From Rhodocollybia butyracea (lineage: Eukaryota; Basidiomycota; Agaricomycetes; Agaricales; Omphalotaceae): DNA of 64,000 bases. Positions 63,037 to 64,000 of the stretch are shown here, piece by piece (position 1 is the stretch's first letter; every line of letters begins with the position of its first letter). The notes below the pieces were generated by a model. It saw only the letters and a list, made by a program, of their open reading frames with translations, searched no databases and was not told where the DNA came from. Location of the stretch: positions 116,163 to 180,162 of the forward strand of contig JADNRY010000124.1 in assembly GCA_015501585.1 (NCBI GenBank), given 5' to 3'. Made by a program: the position numbers and the translations under genes.

Positions 63037-64000
63037 TCTGAGTACTTAGGTCGAGAATGATAACTGACCAGTCACCAAGGCAGTTCGCCTTGGTAAGCGC
63101 CCGTTGGTAAGCGCGGTCACCAGACCAAGTTCCCTTTTATCTTGAACCTCCTCGAGCAAAAACCAACGTACTGTCATGAGCTCTAATCTACAAATATCCA
63201 CTCGCCAGGTCAAAAATCCTAGAACGACAATACCGGCACCCAAACCAGCTGCTGTCAAACAAGCAAAACAAGCATCTCAAACACATGGGGACTTCAACGA
63301 GGACAAGGATACTGGGCATGGTCAGTTGACTGGCTCATCCAATACCCAAAATCTAACAGTAATTCTCCAGCTGGATCTTCTAAATGTGAGCAGAAAATGG
63401 CACCTCCTCGACTCATAAAGGAGAAAATCCCAAGTCCCCCAAAAAGGGATGGCAATGGCAATAACAAGATTAGTAATCAGTCCGCTTGTGCACTCAAAAT
63501 TACTGCTCTGAATATAGTTTTCAGGAAGTCAACGCAAGTCACAGCAGATGCAGGCCAATATTGCCTATCTCAATGGAAACATTATGAGATTTCGCGATCA
63601 AGGAAAGAAGCTGTGGCAATGTTACTGTTCCAAAGCGCCCAGTGGTCACAGCTTTAGGTCAATTGATGGGTACCGAATCCATGCAAAGGAGTATGAATAG
63701 TGGCATGAAGCTTAAGGTGAGCGGTGTGCGCACTTCTTGTTCACTTTTACCAAGAACAAACATGTAGTTTCACAAATTCACACTGTTGTGTTCCTGATCA
63801 TAGTCTGCCCTGATCCTGAGCCTGCTTGAGCTCTGTTTAATATTTCTGGTATCCATGTTGCACTCCAAATACTGCTTTTCCTGACCTGAGCTTGAATCCC
63901 ATGTACCCCAGTCACTGCTTGTGTGAACGCTTTGAGAGCTTTCAAAGAATGATCACCTTTAGTAGAACTTGTCGTGACGGTTTTCAAGTATAGATTGTTA
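63037..64000. other. Candidate gene fragment running towards the window edge
   Basis: Plus-strand frame from the ATG at 63176 (MSSNLQISTRQVKNPRTTIP, a Lys/Gln/Ala-rich run, FNEDKDTGHGQ) and a second frame at about 63379-63480 (CEQKMAPPRLIKEKIPSPPK) have a low-complexity, basic character. No domain or clean splice; it could be the N-terminus of a gene, or decayed sequence. Confidence 0.25.

Overview
The window looks like a gene-poor, transposon-rich accessory region of a basidiomycete, most likely Agaricomycete (mushroom-type), nuclear genome. The evidence is the introns of about 45-65 bp, the protein families (a 2OG-Fe(II) dioxygenase family and an HNH-nuclease family that I know as expanded in mushrooms), and the element types: Ty1/Copia, chromodomain Ty3/Gypsy, CACTA and LINE remnants. 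No rRNA operon, CRISPR array or bacterial gene was seen. Assignments rest on reading translations and motifs; no database search was possible.

Layout. 1.4-2.6 kb: a decayed HNH-nuclease gene, with a second decayed copy at 48.7-49.2 kb (minus). 5.5-13.8 kb: a minus-strand Copia element broken by two insertions, a 3,058-bp near-perfect palindrome in the reverse transcriptase (6580-9637) and a compact 1,478-bp LTR element with identical 152-bp LTRs, a GAGAG target duplication and one orphan ORF (10706-12183). 15.8-17.7 kb: an O-methyltransferase pseudogene. 23.2-27.0 kb: a spliced hypothetical gene and a 2OG-Fe(II) dioxygenase-like gene separated by 1.4 kb of AT-rich DNA with 10-bp repeat arrays. 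31.1-39.9 kb: an apparently intact, very young Gypsy chromovirus (8,741 bp, identical 283-bp LTRs, CCATC target duplication, gag and pol open) that split a host coding region. 41.6-42.7 kb: a spliced coiled-coil gene. 45.5-47.1 kb: a degenerate 2OG-Fe(II) dioxygenase with its metal ligands retained. 49.7-50.4 kb: an aromatic aminotransferase pseudogene ending next to a tRNA-derived SINE-like unit. 52.1-54.2 kb: the cleanest host genes, an intact 441-aa four-exon gene and a 92-aa two-exon gene. 55.0-55.6 kb: a RecQ-like C-terminal fragment. 56.6-57.6 kb: clusters of a CACGCAC motif. 59.5 kb: a LINE 3' relic. 60.4-63.0 kb: a non-autonomous CACTA element (TCT target duplication, about 290-bp inverted repeats) holding a TA-flanked Tc1/mariner-type MITE.

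The genes do not form a pathway or operon. The region reads as a sink of nested transposons and decayed expanded-family genes. The strongest candidates for something undescribed are the palindromic element (outer half identical between arms, inner half diverged), the compact LTR element with its orphan ORF, and the CACTA/MITE nest.
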